The notes under the pieces were generated by a model. The model saw nothing but the letters and a program-made list of their open reading frames with translations, searched no databases and was not told where the DNA came from. The translations under genes and the position numbers were made by a program. This document shows, in pieces, positions 33,550 through 43,174 of a DNA stretch of 55,282 nucleotides. Position 1 is the first letter of the stretch; each line of letters begins with the position of its first letter. Source of the DNA: Clostridiales bacterium (GTDB lineage: Bacteria > Bacillota > Clostridia > Oscillospirales > Oscillospiraceae); assembly GCA_022768185.1 (NCBI GenBank), contig JALEMS010000014.1, positions 1 to 55,282 on the forward strand, in the 5' to 3' direction.

Positions 33550-34625
33550 AAAAACGCATGTTTTCTCTGATACTGGCGCTGCTGCTTCTGCTGGCCGTGC
33601 CGGCCTATGCCGCCGCCGGCGGCGCGGACGACCCGCTCGTGACGCAGAGCTATGCCGAGCAGAGCGGCCAGGCTGCGCTCTCGTCGGCGCTGGCCTCGCT
33701 GCGCAGCACGCTCAGCGCAATGGTACAGCGCATCTCGTCCGTGCTGGGGCAGAGCGCCCCCGCCGCCGAGACGCCCACACCCAAAACCTACGCCGTCCAC
33801 ACCGGCGCCAGCGCTGTGCTCTCGCAGGGCGGCTGCATCACGCTGCTGTCCGGCAGCGCCACCATGCAGCTCAACGCCGGCGCCGTCATCAACGTCACCG
33901 TGGGCTACCCTGCCGCCACCGGCAAGCTCACGCGGTATAACCGCTATATGGGCTGTGAAAACGCCAGCGCCGTCATTTCGCTGACAGACGGCTCCATCAT
34001 CGCCGTCGAGGGCGCAGTGGACGTCAGCGTCGGCTGCCCGTTCACCGACGTGCCGCTCGGGGCCTGGTTCTTCCAGGATGTGCTCAGCGCATACAACCGC
34101 AGCCTCATCAACGGCATGTCCCCCACCCTGTACGAGCCGGACGGCTCGCTCACCGTAGCGCAGGCCGTCAAGCTGGCCGCCTGTATGCACCAGCTGTATC
34201 ACGACGGCAGCGTCACCCTGCAAAACGGCGCGGAAACCTGGTATACCACGTATCTCGATTATGCCGTCACACAGGGCATCCTCACCACGGACTACGCCGT
34301 GCTCAGCCCCGAGGCGCTCAACACGCCGGTTTCCCGCGCGGAGTTCGTGCACATCTTCTACAGCGCGCTGCCCCGCTCGGAATACGGGCAGATCAACGCT
34401 GTTATGACCGGAGCCATCCCCGACGTGGCGGAGGATGCCCTCTACAGCCAGGAGATCTACACCTTCTATCGCTCCGGCATCCTCACGGGCGACGCCGCGG
34501 ACGAGACCGGCGGCGTGCCGGCAGGCCGCTTCCGCCCCACCGACAACATCAAGCGCAGCGAGGTCGCCACCATCATGAACCGCATGTTCGACAGCGCCGC
34601 GCGCAAGCACTTCACGCTGGTCTGA
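33546..34625 (+). CDS. Exported SLH-domain protein, translationally coupled to rex
   Basis: 359 residues. The signal peptide (MKKRMFSLILALLLLLAVPAYA) is only complete if the TTG at 33546 is the start; GGAGG lies 7 nt before it, and an ATG four codons on is 19 nt away. Residues ~75-160 form a beta-rich segment (HTGASAVLSQGGCITLLSG...) of unclear class, loosely FecR-like. It is followed by two S-layer-homology-type units, CPFTDVPLGAWFFQDVLSAY and AIPDVAEDALYSQEIYTFYRSGIL. SLH modules attach proteins to the cell wall. The TTGA overlap with rex implies coupled translation. Confidence 0.8.
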   Translation: MKKRMFSLILALLLLLAVPAYAAAGGADDPLVTQSYAEQSGQAALSSALASLRSTLSAMVQRISSVLGQSAPAAETPTPKTYAVHTGASAVLSQGGCITLLSGSATMQLNAGAVINVTVGYPAATGKLTRYNRYMGCENASAVISLTDGSIIAVEGAVDVSVGCPFTDVPLGAWFFQDVLSAYNRSLINGMSPTLYEPDGSLTVAQAVKLAACMHQLYHDGSVTLQNGAETWYTTYLDYAVTQGILTTDYAVLSPEALNTPVSRAEFVHIFYSALPRSEYGQINAVMTGAIPDVAEDALYSQEIYTFYRSGILTGDAADETGGVPAGRFRPTDNIKRSEVATIMNRMFDSAARKHFTLV

Positions 34626-34679
34626 CGCCGTCAGACCCCACAAGCAGCCAAAACGTACACGGGCTTTCCGCCCTGCGCA

Positions 34680-34716
34680 GCGGCCCGATGTACCATCGGG
34701 CCGCACTTTGTTTTCC
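34680..34716 (+). terminator. Terminator of the rex-SLH operon
   Basis: Perfect 11-bp stem GCGGCCCGATG/CATCGGGCCGC (34680-34704) followed by ACTTTGTTTT. Confidence 0.75.
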
Positions 34717-34750
34717 ACAGACTCAGAACATCATCGGGAGGACCCGTTTT

Positions 34751-36115
34751 ATGTCCGATACCATTGCCGCCGTCGCCACCGGACAGCAGCTGTCCGCCAT
34801 CGGCATTCTCCGCATTTCCGGTCCCGGCACGCTTGCCGCAGTCGACGCCGTGTTCCGCCCTCTGTCCGGGCGACCCATGTCGCAGCGGCCCGATCGCACG
34901 CTTGTGCTGGGCAGCCTCTCCGACGCCGCCGGGCAGACCGTCGATCAGTGCCTGTGCACCGTCTCCCGCGCGCCGCACAGCTACACCGGCGAGGACACCG
35001 CCGAGCTGCAGTGCCACGGCTCGCCCGTCGTGCTGCGGCAGGGGCTGGAGGCGCTGTTTGCCGCCGGTGTGCGTCAGGCCGGGCCGGGTGAATTCACCCG
35101 GCGCGCCTTCCTCAACGGGCGTATGGATCTCACGCAGGCCGAGGCCGTCATCGACCTGATCGACGCGGAAACCGCCGAAGCCGCGCGCAACGCCGCCGGC
35201 CAGCTGGGCGGGGCCATCACCCGCTGCACCGAGGGCGTCTACCGGCAGCTGCTGGAGATCCTCACACACTATCAGGCAGAGGTCGATTTTCCCGAGGAGG
35301 GCGTCGAGCCGTTCGTCCTGCAGGCGCACGCGCAGGCCGTCGGGGAGGCGTGCGCCGCGCTGCGCCGCCTGCTGTCCACCTTCTCGCGGGGTCAGGTGCT
35401 GCAAAGCGGCCTGCCCGCCGCCATTCTCGGCCGGCCCAACGCCGGAAAAAGCTCGCTGATGAACGCGCTTCTGGGGTATGAGCGCGCCATCGTCACCAAC
35501 GTGCCCGGCACCACCCGCGACACCATCTGCGAAAAGCTGCGCCTCGGCCCGCTTCTGCTGCGCCTGACGGACACCGCCGGCCTCCGACGGACCGCAGACC
35601 CCGTCGAAGCCATCGGCGTGTCCCGCGCGCTGGACGAGGCGCGCCGCGCCAGCTTGGTGCTGGCCGTGTTCGACGCCTCCGCCCCCGCCGCGCCGGAGGA
35701 CGCAGACACCGTGCGCGAGGCAGCCGCAGCGCCCTGTGCCGTCGCCGTGCTCAATAAATGCGACCTGCCCGAGCGCTTTGTCCTGCCGCAGCCGGAGGTC
35801 TTCGCCGCCGTGTGCCGCGTCTCGGCCAAAACCGGCGAAGGCATCGATGCGCTGGCGCAGACGCTTGCGCAGCGCTTCCCCGCGCCGGAGGCCCCGGCCG
35901 GCGAAATCCTCACCAATGCCCGTCAGGCCGACGCCGTCGGCCGCGCGCTGGAGGCCCTTGAGGCCGCGCAGCAGGCCATGCGGCAGGGCCTGACGCCGGA
36001 CGCGGTGCTCACCAGCATCGAGCAGGCACTGGCCGCCCTTGGCGAGCTGAGCGGCTGCACTGTGCGCGACGACGTGGTACAGCGTATCTTTGAGCGCTTC
36101 TGCGTCGGAAAATAG
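34751..36115 (+). CDS. mnmE: tRNA modification GTPase MnmE
   Basis: 454 residues. With MnmG it makes the cmnm5 modification on U34 of certain tRNAs. Domains are the N-terminal tetrahydrofolate-binding domain (TIAAVATGQQLSAIGILRISGPG), a helical domain interrupted by the G domain (GRPNAGKSSLMN, DTAGLRRT, NKCD), and the C-terminal FCVGK carrying the essential Cys-x-Gly-Lys. The ATG at 34751 has GGGAGG upstream. mnmG is not adjacent, and ppdK follows after 147 nt. Confidence 0.96.
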   Translation: MSDTIAAVATGQQLSAIGILRISGPGTLAAVDAVFRPLSGRPMSQRPDRTLVLGSLSDAAGQTVDQCLCTVSRAPHSYTGEDTAELQCHGSPVVLRQGLEALFAAGVRQAGPGEFTRRAFLNGRMDLTQAEAVIDLIDAETAEAARNAAGQLGGAITRCTEGVYRQLLEILTHYQAEVDFPEEGVEPFVLQAHAQAVGEACAALRRLLSTFSRGQVLQSGLPAAILGRPNAGKSSLMNALLGYERAIVTNVPGTTRDTICEKLRLGPLLLRLTDTAGLRRTADPVEAIGVSRALDEARRASLVLAVFDASAPAAPEDADTVREAAAAPCAVAVLNKCDLPERFVLPQPEVFAAVCRVSAKTGEGIDALAQTLAQRFPAPEAPAGEILTNARQADAVGRALEALEAAQQAMRQGLTPDAVLTSIEQALAALGELSGCTVRDDVVQRIFERFCVGK

Positions 36116-36118
36116 GCA

Positions 36119-36145
36119 CGCCGCACCGCATCGGCGCTGTTTTTT
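36119..36145 (+). terminator. Weak terminator candidate after mnmE
   Basis: A 5-bp stem CGCCG/CGGCG (36119-36136) followed by CTG and six T. The short stem makes this uncertain. Confidence 0.4.
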
Positions 36146-36262
36146 CCCGAATGCTGTGTGATATCGGGCCGACAGGGGCAAACTAACCGTCATGCAGACC
36201 TGCGGCGTTTGCCGCTTTACCATACGCAAAACCGTTCCGTCCAGGAAAGAAAGGAAATCGCC

Positions 36263-38890
36263 ATGAGTAAGAAGTATGTCTATCTGTTCTCCGAAGGCAG
36301 TGCCGAAATGCGCGAGCTGCTTGGCGGCAAGGGCGCGAACCTTGCCGAGATGACGCACATCGGCATGCCTGTCCCGCAGGGCTTCACCATCACCACCGAA
36401 GCCTGCACCCGCTATTACGCCGACGGCGAAAACGTCGCCCCGGAGATTCGCGACGAAATTTTTTCCAGCGTGGCGAAGCTTGAGGCGCTCACCGGCAGGC
36501 GCTTCGGCGATGCGGCCAACCCCCTGCTGCTGTCGGTCCGCTCCGGCGCGCGTGTCTCCATGCCCGGCATGATGGACACCATTTTGAACCTCGGCCTCAA
36601 CGAGGCCGTCGTAGAGCGGATGGCAGAGATGTCCGGCAATCCCCGCTGGGCCTGGGACTGCTACCGGCGCTTCATTCAGATGTATTCCGACGTCGTCATG
36701 GAGGTCGGCAAAAAGTATTTTGAAGAGCTGATCGCACAGATGAAGGCCCGCCGCGGCGTTGAGCTGGACATGGAGCTGACTGCGGAGGAGCTGCACGAGC
36801 TGTCCGATCAGTTCCTGGCCGAATATCGCGAAAAGGTCGGCGCAGACTTTCCGACCGATCCCGCCGAGCAGCTGATGGGCGCGGTAAAGGCCGTCTTCCG
36901 CTCGTGGAACAACAACCGTGCCATCGTCTACCGCCGTATGAACAACATTCCCGGCGAATGGGGCACCGCCGTCAACGTGCAGATGATGGTCTTCGGTAAC
37001 ATGGGCGAGGACTGCGGCACGGGCGTCGCCTTCTCGCGCGACCCCGCTACGGGCGAAAACCACCTGTACGGCGAATTCCTCATGAACGCACAGGGCGAGG
37101 ACGTCGTCGCCGGCGTGCGCACCCCGCAGCCGATCGACCAGCTGCGCCAAACCAATCCTGCCGTCTACCAGCAGTTTGCCGACAACGCAAAGCTGCTCGA
37201 ACGCCATTACAAGGACATGCAGGACATGGAGTTCACCATCGAGCATGGCAAGCTCTACATGCTGCAGACCCGCAACGGCAAACGAACTGCCTTCGCCGCG
37301 CTGCGCATCGCCGTGGAGATGGTCGAGGAGGGGCTGTGCACCCGCGAGGAGGCCCTGCTGAAGATCGATCCGAACCAGCTCAATTCTCTGCTGCACCCGC
37401 AGTTTGACCCCGAAGCGCTGCGCCAGGCCAAGCCTGTGGCGCAGGGCCTGGCCGCCTCGCCGGGCGCGGCCTGCGGCGGCGTGTACTTCACCGCCGAGGA
37501 CGCCAAGGCCGCCGCGGCGCACGGTCCCGTTCTGCTCGTGCGCAATGAGACCACCACGGAGGACATCGAAGGCATGGCCGCCTCGCAGGGTATTCTGACG
37601 GCAACCGGCGGACGAACCAGCCATGCCGCCGTCGTCGCCCGCGGCATGGGCACCTGCTGCGTCTCCGGCTGCGCCGCCGTGCGCATCGACGAGGCAAACC
37701 GCCGCCTCACCGTCGCCGGACACACGGTGCATGAGGGTGAATTTCTGTCCATCGACGGCACCACCGGCAACGTCTATCTCGGCCAGCTCCCCACGCGCGA
37801 CGCCACCGTCAGCGGCGATTTGGCCACGGTGATGCAGTGGGCGGATGAAACGCGCCGCCTTGGCGTGCGTGCCAACGCGGATAATCCGCGCGATGCAAAG
37901 CGCGCGCTGGAGCTGGGCGCAGAGGGGATCGGCCTGACACGCACCGAACACATGTTCTTCGACGCCAGCCGCATTCCGGCCATGCGCCGCATGATCCTGG
38001 CCGATACGGAGCAGCAGCGCCGCGCCGCGCTGGCAGAGCTGCTGCCGATGCAGCGGAGCGATTTCGAGGGCATCTACCGCGTCATGGGCGAGCGTCCGGT
38101 GACCATCCGCCTGCTTGACCCGCCCCTGCATGAATTTCTTCCCACCGAGGACGCCGAGATCCAGGCGCTGGCCGACAGCATGGGCAAGGACTTTGCCGCC
38201 GTCAAGGACCGCATCCGCAGCCTGCACGAGGTCAATCCCATGATGGGCCACCGCGGCTGCCGTCTGCCGGTCACGCATCCGGAGATCGCCGAGATGCAGA
38301 CGCGCGCCATCCTCGAGGCTGCCATCAACGTCTCGCGCGAGACCGGCCTGCATATCGTGCCGGAGATCATGATCCCGCTGGTGTGCGAGGTCAAGGAACT
38401 GAAGTTTGTCAAGGATATGGTCGACCGCACGGCGAAGACGGTCTTTGCCGAAACCGGCGTCACGCTGAAGTATCTCGTCGGCACGATGATCGAGGTGCCG
38501 CGTGCGGCCCTCACGGCCGACGCCATTGCAAAGGAAGCGGAGTTCTTTTCCTTCGGCACAAACGATCTGACGCAAATGACGCTCGGCTTCAGCCGGGACG
38601 ACGCGGCAAAGTTCCTTCCCGCCTACTATTCCAATCACATTCTGGATAACGACCCGTTCGAGCGTCTTGACCAAACCGGCGTCGGCAGGCTGGTGGAGAT
38701 GGCCGTGCAGCTTGGCCGCACCGCGCGCCCAGAGCTGCATCTGGGCATCTGCGGCGAGCACGGCGGAGAGCCGGCCAGCGTCGACTTTTGCCACCGGGTC
38801 GGTCTGGACTATGTCTCCTGCTCCCCGTACCGCGTCCCCATCGCCCGCATGGCGGCCGCGCAGGCACAGATCCGCAATCCCCGCAAATAA
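36263..38890 (+). CDS. ppdK: Pyruvate, phosphate dikinase
   Basis: 875 residues, full length. It interconverts pyruvate + ATP + Pi and PEP + AMP + PPi; in anaerobes it often runs glycolytically using PPi. The nucleotide domain starts with LLGGKGANLAEM. The phospho-His domain has GGRTSHAAVVARGMGTCCVSG, and the C-terminal barrel contains NDLTQMTLGFSRDD and GICGEHGG with the catalytic Cys. The ATG at 36263 follows AAAGGAA. A 24-codon ORF (36192-36266) overlaps this start as ATGA. It shares pyrophosphate with the membrane pyrophosphatase at 10.4 kb. Confidence 0.97.
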   Translation: MSKKYVYLFSEGSAEMRELLGGKGANLAEMTHIGMPVPQGFTITTEACTRYYADGENVAPEIRDEIFSSVAKLEALTGRRFGDAANPLLLSVRSGARVSMPGMMDTILNLGLNEAVVERMAEMSGNPRWAWDCYRRFIQMYSDVVMEVGKKYFEELIAQMKARRGVELDMELTAEELHELSDQFLAEYREKVGADFPTDPAEQLMGAVKAVFRSWNNNRAIVYRRMNNIPGEWGTAVNVQMMVFGNMGEDCGTGVAFSRDPATGENHLYGEFLMNAQGEDVVAGVRTPQPIDQLRQTNPAVYQQFADNAKLLERHYKDMQDMEFTIEHGKLYMLQTRNGKRTAFAALRIAVEMVEEGLCTREEALLKIDPNQLNSLLHPQFDPEALRQAKPVAQGLAASPGAACGGVYFTAEDAKAAAAHGPVLLVRNETTTEDIEGMAASQGILTATGGRTSHAAVVARGMGTCCVSGCAAVRIDEANRRLTVAGHTVHEGEFLSIDGTTGNVYLGQLPTRDATVSGDLATVMQWADETRRLGVRANADNPRDAKRALELGAEGIGLTRTEHMFFDASRIPAMRRMILADTEQQRRAALAELLPMQRSDFEGIYRVMGERPVTIRLLDPPLHEFLPTEDAEIQALADSMGKDFAAVKDRIRSLHEVNPMMGHRGCRLPVTHPEIAEMQTRAILEAAINVSRETGLHIVPEIMIPLVCEVKELKFVKDMVDRTAKTVFAETGVTLKYLVGTMIEVPRAALTADAIAKEAEFFSFGTNDLTQMTLGFSRDDAAKFLPAYYSNHILDNDPFERLDQTGVGRLVEMAVQLGRTARPELHLGICGEHGGEPASVDFCHRVGLDYVSCSPYRVPIARMAAAQAQIRNPRK

Positions 38891-38903
38891 CCTCCGCACA
38901 AAG

Positions 38904-38943
38904 AAAGAGGACCGCTGCCTGCATCGGCAGCGGTCCTCTTTTT
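38904..38943. terminator. Bidirectional terminator between ppdK and degV
   Basis: Perfect 16-bp stem AAAGAGGACCGCTGCC and its complement, with T-rich ends on both strands. Confidence 0.9.
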
Positions 38944-38962
38944 GACACGCGGCTTTCCTTGT

Positions 38963-39805
38963 TCATTTCCGAAGGAACATCAGGCCCATGCAGTTCGGCC
39001 CGCAGTGCGTCGAGATGGTGCATCCCGCAACATTGTGATACACCTGCTCAAACGGCTGGCAAGCCAGCACCGCCTGCTCCAGCTCGGCGCGCATTTCGTC
39101 GGAGATGCCGGAATCGGCAATGAAGATGCGGCGCAGGTCGATATCGTCCCGCCCCTCCAGCCGCTCGCAGGCATACTGGATGTAAATGCGGTCGATCTTC
39201 CCGCGAAATTTTTTGCCGACATCCATCACACCGTCATGCACCTCAATGCTCGGCTTGATGCTCAGCAGATTTGCGCCCAGCGCCGTCAGCGCCGAGCAGC
39301 GCCCCCCCTTGCGCAGATATGACAATGTATCCAGTACAAAGCTGACATCCAGCTTTTCCGTGCGCTGCTGCAGCTGCTGTGCAATGGCCGCAGGCTCCAC
39401 GCCTGCTTCCGCCAGCTCCGCGCCCTCAACGGCCAGCAGACCGCTTCCGGCGCAGAGACTGCGCGAGTCGACCACCCACACGTTTCCCAGCTCTTTCGCG
39501 GCAAGGCAGGCATTATGCCATGAGCAGGACAGCTCCGAGGACAGCGAAACATGGACAATGGCGTCACAGGTTTTCAGCCATTGGCTCCAATATGCGTAAT
39601 AATCCGCCGCCGGGACCGCTGAGGTAGACGGCAGCGCTCCGGTACGCCCGGCGGTCTCAAATATGTCCTGTGGGGTGATCTCCACGCCGTCGCGGAAGGC
39701 GCCTGCCTCATTGACAATATACAGCGGCACAATACCGATGTCGTATTGACGGATCAGCGCCTGCGGCAGATCGCAGGTGCTGTCTGCAGAAATTTTGACG
39801 GTCAT
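38963..39805 (-). CDS. DegV family fatty-acid-binding protein
   Basis: 280 residues. The opening VKISADSTCDLPQALIRQYDIGIVPLYI and the GALPSTSAVPAADYYAYW stretch are typical DegV/EDD-fold features, with SLSSELSCSWHNA and DTLSYLRKGGRCS following. Such proteins (FakB) bind a fatty acid in a deep cavity and present it to the kinase FakA for phosphorylation before lipid synthesis. No fakA is in the window. It is a single gene ending at the terminator shared with ppdK. Confidence 0.92.
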   Translation of the reverse strand: MTVKISADSTCDLPQALIRQYDIGIVPLYIVNEAGAFRDGVEITPQDIFETAGRTGALPSTSAVPAADYYAYWSQWLKTCDAIVHVSLSSELSCSWHNACLAAKELGNVWVVDSRSLCAGSGLLAVEGAELAEAGVEPAAIAQQLQQRTEKLDVSFVLDTLSYLRKGGRCSALTALGANLLSIKPSIEVHDGVMDVGKKFRGKIDRIYIQYACERLEGRDDIDLRRIFIADSGISDEMRAELEQAVLACQPFEQVYHNVAGCTISTHCGPNCMGLMFLRK

Positions 39806-39904
39806 GCGTATACTCCTCTGTTTGTGCGTCTTTCCTCAAGCAGAAATTGCATTTATTTTACACGCATTTGCCGTCAAACACAACCCCAATTTGAAATTTC
39901 CCTG

Positions 39905-40420
39905 TTATCCGCCAAAAAACCAGCGTGCCGTCCAGGCAGCCATGAGAAAGCCTGTCAGGTCGGCACACAGTGCCGCAGGAATGGCATGGCGCGTTTTTCG
40001 CACGCCGGCCGCCCCAAAATATACGGCAATCACATAAAACGTGGTCTCTGTTGAACCCATCATGATGGCCGCCGTGCGCCCGGCGAGCGAGTCCGGACCG
40101 GCGTGTCCGATCACCTCCGAGGCCGCCGCCAGCGCGCCGCTGCCTGAAAACGGACGCAGCAGCATGAGCGGCACCGTCTCCGCCGGCACCCCCAGCCGCT
40201 CCAGCAGGGGCGCCGCCAGCGCCGTCAGGGCGTCGAGGGCCCCCGACGCGCGCAGCATCCAAACCGCCGGCAGCAGCGCAATGAGCGCCGGCAGCACGCG
40301 CGCCATGATCCGCAGCCCCTCTCCCGCGCCCTGCCGCAGCGCGTCAAAGCCGTCCACACCGCGCCCGAGCGCCAGCATACCCGCCGCCAGCAGCAGAAGC
40401 GGGGCCAGCAGCGCCGTCAC
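39905..40420 (-). CDS. spmB: Spore maturation protein B
   Basis: 171 residues, membrane protein of the nucleoside-recognition (Gate) family. The core LLRPFSGSGALAAASEVI and GSTETTFYVIAVYFGAAGVRKTRHA is the SpmB signature. It acts with SpmA in spore core dehydration in Bacillus and Clostridium. The start is a GTG at 40420 overlapping the spmA stop (GTGA), with GGAGG 7 nt upstream; the longer open frame is an artefact reading through spmA in another frame. Confidence 0.9.
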   Translation of the reverse strand: MTALLAPLLLLAAGMLALGRGVDGFDALRQGAGEGLRIMARVLPALIALLPAVWMLRASGALDALTALAAPLLERLGVPAETVPLMLLRPFSGSGALAAASEVIGHAGPDSLAGRTAAIMMGSTETTFYVIAVYFGAAGVRKTRHAIPAALCADLTGFLMAAWTARWFFGG

Positions 40421-40992
40421 GTGCGTCCCTCCATCAGCCGTGCCGCCAGCAGACCCACACATACGGACGCAGCTGAGCTGATCCACACCGCCGGCAGAAT
40501 ATCGAAGGCGTCGGCGGCCCCGGCGGCGCTGCGCAGGGCCGCAACGGTCGTCGGCAGCAGCTGCACAGACGCCGTGTTCATCACCACCAGCCGGCACAGC
40601 TCGTTTGACGCCCGATCCGTGCCGGACAGCTCCTTGAGCCGCAGCGCAGCCTGAATACCCGCCGGTGTTGCGGCGTTGCCAAGTCCGAGCAGATTTGCCG
40701 AAACGTTGGCGGAAAGCGCCTGCATCGTCTCCCGGTCGCGCCGTGCGGCCGGAAACAGCCGCCCCAGCAGCGGACGCAGCGCCCGCGCCAGCGCGTCCAT
40801 TGTCCCGCAGCGCCGCAGCACCTCCATCACGCCCGTCCACAGGCACACCATCCCCCCCATTGAAATTGCCAGCTCCACCGCCCGCAGCGCCCCCTCAGCT
40901 GCCGCCGCGCCCACTGCCTCCGCATGTCCCGTCGCCGCACCATACAGCACCGCGGCCAGGATCATCAGCGTCCATGCCACTGTCATCGCCAT
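40417..40992 (-). CDS. spmA: Spore maturation protein A
   Basis: 191 residues, several transmembrane helices. The SpmA signature NVSANLLGLGNAATPAGIQAA is present, as is MNTASVQLLPTTVAALR. It pairs with SpmB, immediately downstream and overlapping by four bases. Of three clustered ATGs I chose 40992, which is 8 nt from AGGAGG. The pair is a marker of an endospore-forming lineage. It lies just past the terminator of the ribosomal supercluster on the same strand; no obvious sporulation sigma-factor promoter was identified. Confidence 0.9.
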   Translation of the reverse strand: MAMTVAWTLMILAAVLYGAATGHAEAVGAAAAEGALRAVELAISMGGMVCLWTGVMEVLRRCGTMDALARALRPLLGRLFPAARRDRETMQALSANVSANLLGLGNAATPAGIQAALRLKELSGTDRASNELCRLVVMNTASVQLLPTTVAALRSAAGAADAFDILPAVWISSAASVCVGLLAARLMEGRT

Positions 40993-41086
40993 AGACATGC
41001 CCTCCTTTTTCAACAGTCTATGCTCGTCCGCGGCCAAACAGAAGCCGCCGCTGCCGAAACGGTTGCGCACTGTGCCCCTGTGAAAG

Positions 41087-41118
41087 AAAAAGCCTCTGCC
41101 GTATGGCAGAGGCTTTTC
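41087..41118 (-). terminator. Terminator of the ribosomal supercluster (after rplQ)
   Basis: On the minus strand GCCTCTGCC/GGCAGAGGC with a four-base loop, followed by TTTTTCTTTC, just after the rplQ stop. Confidence 0.9.
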
Positions 41119-41133
41119 ATACATGGATAGAAC

Positions 41134-41478
41134 TTACTTGACGAGCTCGATCACAGCGGTCTCGGCGGCGTCGCCGCGGCGAATACCGGTGCGGGTGATG
41201 CGCGTGTAGCCGCCGTTGCGTTCGGCATAGCTCGGCGCGATCTCGTCAAACACCTTCTTGGCAACATCCTCACGGGTGATGAAGGCGAGCGCCTGACGGT
41301 AGTTGGCCAGGCCCTTCTTCTTGCCAAGGGTGATCATCTTCTCGGCGAGAGGCCCAATTTCCTTTGCACGGGTGACGGTGGTCTCCATGCGGCCCTTGTC
41401 AAGCAGGTCGGTGACCTGCTGGCGGAGCATGGCCATGCGCTGGTCGGTGGGCTTACCGAGTTTTCTGGTTCCAGGCAT
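41134..41478 (-). CDS. rplQ: 50S ribosomal protein L17
   Basis: 114 residues, normal bacterial length. The opening [25 protein letters not shown] and closing [23 protein letters not shown] are diagnostic. It lies near the polypeptide exit tunnel of the large subunit. It is the last gene of the supercluster, 23 nt after rpoA, and is followed by the operon's terminator. Confidence 0.97.
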   Translation of the reverse strand: MPGTRKLGKPTDQRMAMLRQQVTDLLDKGRMETTVTRAKEIGPLAEKMITLGKKKGLANYRQALAFITREDVAKKVFDEIAPSYAERNGGYTRITRTGIRRGDAAETAVIELVK

Positions 41479-41501
41479 TATCGGTTTCCTCCTTGTAGCG
41501 T

Positions 41502-42452
41502 TTAGCTGTTATCCTCATTGGCCAGCGACAGTCCCATGAGAGCGAGCTTCTGCTCGACCTCCTCGAGAGACTTGCGGCCCAGGTTGCGGACCTTAATCAT
41601 CTCATCCTGAGTCTTGGAGATGAGGTCCTCGACAGTATTGATGTTGGCGCGCTTTAAGCAGTTAAAGCTTCTGACCGAAAGATCCAGCTCCTCGATGGTC
41701 ATTTCCAGAACCTTATCCCTGCGGACCTCCACCTTTTCCACCACGGTGCTGCGGGTGCCGACCGTGTCAGACAGGTCGGTGAACAGCGCGAAGTGGTCGC
41801 ACAGGATCTTTGCGCCGAGGGAGACAGCGTCTCTGGCGGCAATGGTCTTGTCGGTCCACACCTCGATGGTCAGCTTATCAAAGTCCGTCATGCTGCCGAC
41901 GCGGGTCGGCTCAACGGTATAGTTGACCTTCAGAACCGGTGTGTAGATAGAGTCGACGGGGATGGTGCCAAGCGGAGCCTGGGGATTCTTGTTCTTGTCA
42001 GCAGAGACATAACCGCGGCCATGGCTGATGGTCAGCTCCATGGAGAGGGCGGCGTCTGCGCCGAGGGTGGCAAGGTGCAGCTCGGGATTGAGAATCTCAA
42101 CCTCGCCGTCGGCCTTGATGTCGCCCGCGGTTACTTCGCATTCGCCGTTTGCCTCGATGTAAACGGTCTTCGGACCGTCGGTATGGAGCTTCGCGATGAT
42201 GCTCTTGACATTGAGGACGATCTCGGTGACGTCCTCCTTGACGCCGGGGATGGTGGTGAACTCATGCTGCACACCGGCGATCTTGATCGTGGTGACAGCG
42301 GTGCCGGGGAGAGAGGAGAGCAAAACTCTGCGCAGGGAATTGCCCAATGTCGTGCCGTAGCCTCGCTCGAGCGGCTCGATGACATACTTGCCGTATGACT
42401 CATCGGCGGGGGATTCGATACACTCGATACGCGGCTTTTCTATTTCAATCAT
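41502..42452 (-). CDS. rpoA: RNA polymerase alpha subunit
   Basis: 316 residues. The N-terminal assembly domain ([25 protein letters not shown]) and the C-terminal DNA/activator-binding domain ([23 protein letters not shown]...) are both complete and joined by a flexible linker. It sits between rpsD and rplQ as in other Firmicutes. Confidence 0.98.
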   Translation of the reverse strand: MIEIEKPRIECIESPADESYGKYVIEPLERGYGTTLGNSLRRVLLSSLPGTAVTTIKIAGVQHEFTTIPGVKEDVTEIVLNVKSIIAKLHTDGPKTVYIEANGECEVTAGDIKADGEVEILNPELHLATLGADAALSMELTISHGRGYVSADKNKNPQAPLGTIPVDSIYTPVLKVNYTVEPTRVGSMTDFDKLTIEVWTDKTIAARDAVSLGAKILCDHFALFTDLSDTVGTRSTVVEKVEVRRDKVLEMTIEELDLSVRSFNCLKRANINTVEDLISKTQDEMIKVRNLGRKSLEEVEQKLALMGLSLANEDNS

Positions 42453-42527
42453 GCTGATGAACCCTCCTTAAAAGACATGCGCATAATACGGCGGAAATAC
42501 CAGCTTACCAATTTGAGGGTCTGTCTG

Positions 42528-43154
42528 TTACTTAGAATACAGCTCGACGATGAGGTGCTCCTCGATGGGCAGATCGATGTCTTCCCGGGCGGGAACAGCG
42601 GCCACCTTGGCGGTCAGATTGTTCGCGTCATATTCAAGCCACTTGGGGGGCTGGCGGAAGGCGTTCGCTTCCACGTTGTTCTTGATCTTTTCGATGTCGC
42701 GGCTGGTCTCCTTGATGGCGATGACCATGCCGGGCTTTACCTGGAAACTGGGAATGTTGACCTTCTTGCCATTGACGGTGAAATGACCGTGGCTGACAAG
42801 CTGGCGGGCCTCGGCGCGGCTCATCGCGAAGCCGAGACGGTAAATCACGTTGTCGAGACGGCACTCGCAGATGGCCAGCAGGTTTTCGCCGGTCTGGCCC
42901 TGACGGCGCTCTGCCATCTCAAAATAGTTTGCAAACTGGCTCTCGAGCAGGCCGTAATAGCGCTTTGCCTTCTGCTTCTCACGCAGCTGCAGGCCGTACT
43001 CGGAAGTCTTGCTGCGACCCTGACCGTGCTGTCCGGGAGGGTAGGATCTGCTGTTCATGGCGCACTTATCGGTATAGCAGCGATCGCCCTTGAGGAAAAG
43101 CTTCTGGCCCTCGCGGCGGCACAGGCGGCAGACTGCTTCAGTATATCTTGCCAT
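42528..43154 (-). CDS. rpsD: 30S ribosomal protein S4 (zinc-binding form)
   Basis: 208 residues. It nucleates small-subunit assembly on 16S rRNA. The N-terminus carries four cysteines (CRLC...C...C within residues 9-31), the zinc-binding C+ version; the S4 RNA-binding domain ([27 protein letters not shown]) follows. In Firmicutes rpsD is often outside this cluster, but here it is between rpsK and rpoA. A 75-nt spacer separates it from rpoA. Confidence 0.97.
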   Translation of the reverse strand: MARYTEAVCRLCRREGQKLFLKGDRCYTDKCAMNSRSYPPGQHGQGRSKTSEYGLQLREKQKAKRYYGLLESQFANYFEMAERRQGQTGENLLAICECRLDNVIYRLGFAMSRAEARQLVSHGHFTVNGKKVNIPSFQVKPGMVIAIKETSRDIEKIKNNVEANAFRQPPKWLEYDANNLTAKVAAVPAREDIDLPIEEHLIVELYSK

Positions 43155-43174
43155 AATTTCCTAACCTCCTTCAA

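Noticed and set aside
36158..36262. N-terminal extension of ppdK by 35 codons
   Set aside because: The extension lacks family similarity, and AAAGGAA sits correctly before the ATG at 36263.
34631..38899. 1422-codon open frame on the minus strand
   Set aside because: It lies exactly antisense to mnmE and ppdK, both with full conserved motifs. The protein is Ala/Gly/Arg/His-rich without any recognisable domain, a by-product of strong G/C third-position bias.
39905..40846. 313-codon version of spmB
   Set aside because: The first ~140 codons overlap spmA in another frame. The GTG at 40420 with GGAGG 7 nt upstream matches the normal SpmB length.
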